Part shown: positions 6,901 through 7,876 of the stretch, piece after piece
How positions within the stretch are numbered: position 1 is the stretch's first letter
Layout: each line of letters opens with the position of its first letter
Assembly (NCBI GenBank): GCA_002347405.1
Contig: DDXB01000025.1
Span: 1-7,876, forward strand
Source of the DNA: Rhodocyclaceae bacterium UBA2271
GTDB taxonomy: Bacteria; Pseudomonadota; Gammaproteobacteria; Burkholderiales; Rhodocyclaceae
Length of the DNA stretch: 7,876 bases
Direction: 5' to 3'
The notes under the pieces: generated by a model
Database searches by the model: none
Seen by the model: only the letters and a program-made list of their open reading frames with translations
What the model was told of the DNA's origin: nothing
Program-made: the position numbers and the translations under genes

Positions 6901-7115
6901 ACATGGTGGTCACGGCGCATACTTGGCATCGCCTGCAAGTCGATATAGACGGCAGCACCATCCGTTGTCAGGCCGGCGACCGGCATCAACTTGAATACAC
7001 AGCCGAGAAGGTCGTGACAGGACATGTTGGCTTGTGGACCAAAGCCGACTCGGTTACCCTTTTCGGTCCGCTGTCCATTGAAGATGCAGATGGTGTCAGA
7101 ATCTTTGGCTATTGA
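3936..7115 (+). CDS. PEP-synthase-like dikinase lacking the pyruvate barrel, with lectin-like C-terminus
   Basis: A 1059-residue cytosolic protein, start GTG. Residues 1-110 form a helical domain with a striking HNHDALLLMAEMEQLYFSG patch at 36-54. Residues ~115-435 are a PPDK/PEP-synthase ATP-binding domain: GPKAVNL (133-139, Lys135), VRSSAVRED (232-240), SGVMYTVDP, WGLGE (327-331), DIEW (411-414) and QTRP (426-429). Residues ~450-560 are the swivelling domain with GSITSHLSSVAREFGIPA and the expected phosphohistidine His513 (TSH, where PEP synthases have TCH). The PEP/pyruvate-binding TIM barrel is missing: no motif of it is seen after 560. Residues ~564-870 are family-specific, with HDVIRFCHE (609-617), SRDYMNF (726-732) and NHNYVSLQF (752-760). 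Residues ~885-1055 look like a concanavalin-A-type beta-sandwich (AGGVIFGLRNAANYFVFR, GLWTKADSV). It probably transfers the beta-phosphate of ATP through His513 to an unknown acceptor. Phenylphosphate synthase and rifampicin phosphotransferase are precedents for non-pyruvate acceptors. I know of no established function for this form. Confidence 0.9.
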   Translation: MSIFDIFSGKNAGSQLSTPDEEHRAKYQHFRTLLNHNHDALLLMAEMEQLYFSGHPFDAGTLKRNYTSLFEHVLGLATALDALSAGRFPALTDVCRTIDANIAAALTPRAISLSGDMVLPLERVTPDMHGLAGPKAVNLAVMKNVLKLPVPDGFIITAEATARFLEESGLHDKIRAGLTRISPADLAELETGSAAIRQMVLEVEVPQRIATTIIESYAALEAKTHPGVRISVRSSAVREDTEASFAGQYATVLNVTRAGLLDAFKEVVASKYSPRAIAYRQQLGLEDEDTPMCVIGLVMVDAQASGVMYTVDPATLDTTHVKISSLWGLGEQLVGGDAAADAFLVRKDSGEISDRQIAEKAAMLIALSGGGTLLEDTGLAKQTSPSLTDETLRQLCASGVQIEDHYQTSQDIEWAIDADHRLFFLQTRPLHLATKARDLPTEDLSGLENILSAGIAASYGVTSGHVFIAKDERQLSAIPDHAVLVTRTASPSYATVMGRINGLITDVGSITSHLSSVAREFGIPAIMNAGTATRVLTDGEFVTLSADTQVAVYRGVVEQLGGRMRPTKKLIVDSPVHGKLRAMLDHISPLNLTNPDASSFTAEGCKSFHDVIRFCHEHSMREMFGISSAAEGASASIKITSHIPLVIYAIDLGGGLKDPAASRKTAVPEDIDSLPMKAIWQGFTHPGINWAGTVNFDAGKFMTIMASLATSELGPAPGGDSYVLLSRDYMNFSAKFGYHFATIDALCGSEANHNYVSLQFAGGAGSYFGRSLRIRFLGTVLERLGFQINLQGDLLEASFNRHDQESTQEALDQLGRLLATSRLLDMTLSNQDSVDTLAESFFEGDYDFLRPFDANQPEGFFTQLGHWQRRAVDNTTCLFQDGKVWQGPVTGAISGIIGKTLGVSYHDFLDTIGAYYYFPLAIAKNGEMGNGRIQVDVKPESGNIDRAGGVIFGLRNAANYFVFRINALEDNAILFEFVNNKRLQRKSLDMVVTAHTWHRLQVDIDGSTIRCQAGDRHQLEYTAEKVVTGHVGLWTKADSVTLFGPLSIEDADGVRIFGY

Positions 7116-7203
7116 TGCGCGCCTGGAAGCTCATACATCTCCCGGGGCCGCATATTGCCCGCTTTGAGTACCCGTTTCGGAGGGGTCAAGGCAAAATGGA
7201 TGA

Positions 7204-7212
7204 TGCTAGAAT
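7204..7212 (+). promoter_or_regulatory. Candidate extended -10 promoter for the glutathione transferase gene
   Basis: TGCTAGAAT is TGn plus TAGAAT, one change from the TATAAT consensus. A start near 7219 would give a leader of about 24 bases. No clear -35 lies 16-18 bases upstream. I see no convincing terminator between 7116 and this point, so some read-through from the dikinase-like gene is also possible. Confidence 0.45.
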
Positions 7213-7242
7213 TATTTCTCCCTTCTTCAGCGGCAAAGTTAC

Positions 7243-7851
7243 ATGAAACTGCTCGGCACGTTCACCAGCCCATACGTTCGCAAGACACGTATCGTCCTCG
7301 CGGAAAAAAAGATCGATTGCGAATTCGTCCTGAACTCACCATGGGTGGAAGGCAGCAGCGTTCCACAGCACAACCCGCTCGGCAAAATCCCCGTTTTGAT
7401 TTTCGACGACAACAGCACATTGTTCGATTCGCGTGTGATTGTCGAGTATCTCGACAACCTGGCCCCCAACAACCGGCTGATTCCCGCCCAGGGCCGCGAG
7501 CGGATTCAGGTCAGGCGCTGGGAAGCGCTGGCTGATGGCATCTGCGATGCCGCCGCCGCCGCCTTCCTCGAGGGCAAACGTGAAGGCGAGCAAAAAAGTC
7601 AGTCATGGATCGACCGTCAACGTGGCAAGATCGTGCTCGGCCTCGCTGCCAGTTCTACCGACCTTGGCGAACAGCCATGGTGTCATGGCAACACCATCAC
7701 CCTCGCCGACATTGCCCTGGGGACCGCATTGGGCTATCTGTTGTTCCGCTTCCCCGATATCGGCTGGCAGGCACAGCATCCGAACCTGGCAAAGCTGTAC
7801 GACAAGCTGATGCTGCGGCAGTCGTTCATCGATACGGTTCCGCACGACTAG
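7243..7851 (+). CDS. yibF: YibF-like glutathione S-transferase
   Basis: A 202-residue soluble glutathione S-transferase of the YibF type. Residues 1-80 form the thioredoxin-like glutathione-binding domain: GTFTSPYVRKTRIVLAEK at 5-22, NPLGKIPVL (44-52) with the cis-proline at Pro50, and the glutathione-contacting FDSRVIVEYLD (61-71, Asp62-Ser63). Residues ~88-200 are the helical domain, with VRRWEALADGICDA, the conserved ITLADIALGTALGYL, and a final LMLRQSFIDT. The sequence follows E. coli YibF closely along its length as I remember it. The likely active-site residue is Ser9 in TSPYVRK, so this is not a Cys-type (Beta/Omega) enzyme. The ATG at 7243 has only a weak upstream signal (GGCAAAG). 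The substrate is unknown, as for the family. It lies 127 bases after the dikinase-like gene on the same strand; functional linkage is possible but not shown. Confidence 0.93.
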   Translation: MKLLGTFTSPYVRKTRIVLAEKKIDCEFVLNSPWVEGSSVPQHNPLGKIPVLIFDDNSTLFDSRVIVEYLDNLAPNNRLIPAQGRERIQVRRWEALADGICDAAAAAFLEGKREGEQKSQSWIDRQRGKIVLGLAASSTDLGEQPWCHGNTITLADIALGTALGYLLFRFPDIGWQAQHPNLAKLYDKLMLRQSFIDTVPHD

Positions 7852-7876
7852 TAAAGGCCCGCCCTCCCCCAGCCCC

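Noticed and set aside
6420..7025. 201-residue open frame on the - strand
   Set aside because: It is antisense to the lectin-like end of the dikinase-like gene, with no ribosome binding site and no recognisable family.
7163..7190. Possible terminator after the dikinase-like gene (ACCC ... GGGGT)
   Set aside because: The stem is only about 4 bp with a long loop, and no T-run follows.

Overview
The window reads as a GC-rich chromosomal segment of a betaproteobacterium. A Rhodocyclales-like source is my best guess, from the cytochrome b561 / cytochrome c' pair, the PurB sequence and the YibF-type glutathione transferase. This is by eye; no search was run. I see no mobile element, tRNA, rRNA or CRISPR array, and no broken gene.

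Left part (1-3144). A four-helix di-heme cytochrome b561 gene (+) converges on a periplasmic cytochrome c' gene (-). A strong hairpin lies between them and can stop transcription from both sides. Behind cytochrome c', on the same strand, are a small conserved protein (probably DUF2322) and purB (adenylosuccinate lyase). The purB stop and the start of the small gene share one base (TGATG), so these two are very probably translated together.

Centre (3145-7115). A short divergent promoter region separates purB from a two-gene operon on the + strand. The first gene encodes a 229-residue protein. Its C-terminal half keeps every key residue and the exact spacing of thioredoxin-coupled arsenate reductase (LMW-phosphatase fold). 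Its N-terminal half is an extra ~93-residue, thioredoxin-like, cysteine-rich domain. The second gene starts at a GTG inside the stop codon of the first (GTGA overlap). It encodes a 1059-residue PEP-synthase-like dikinase with an ATP-binding domain and a phosphohistidine domain. The PEP/pyruvate TIM barrel is absent. In its place are a family-specific region of unknown function and a C-terminal concanavalin-A-like beta-sandwich. No arsR, arsB, acr3 or arsenite methylase lies nearby. The pair is the best candidate here for an undescribed system: a swivelling phosphotransferase with an unknown acceptor, coupled to an ArsC/phosphatase-like partner.

Right part (7116-7876). After a 127-base spacer with a plausible extended -10 promoter comes a complete YibF-like glutathione S-transferase gene. 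The last 25 bases hold nothing I can identify.
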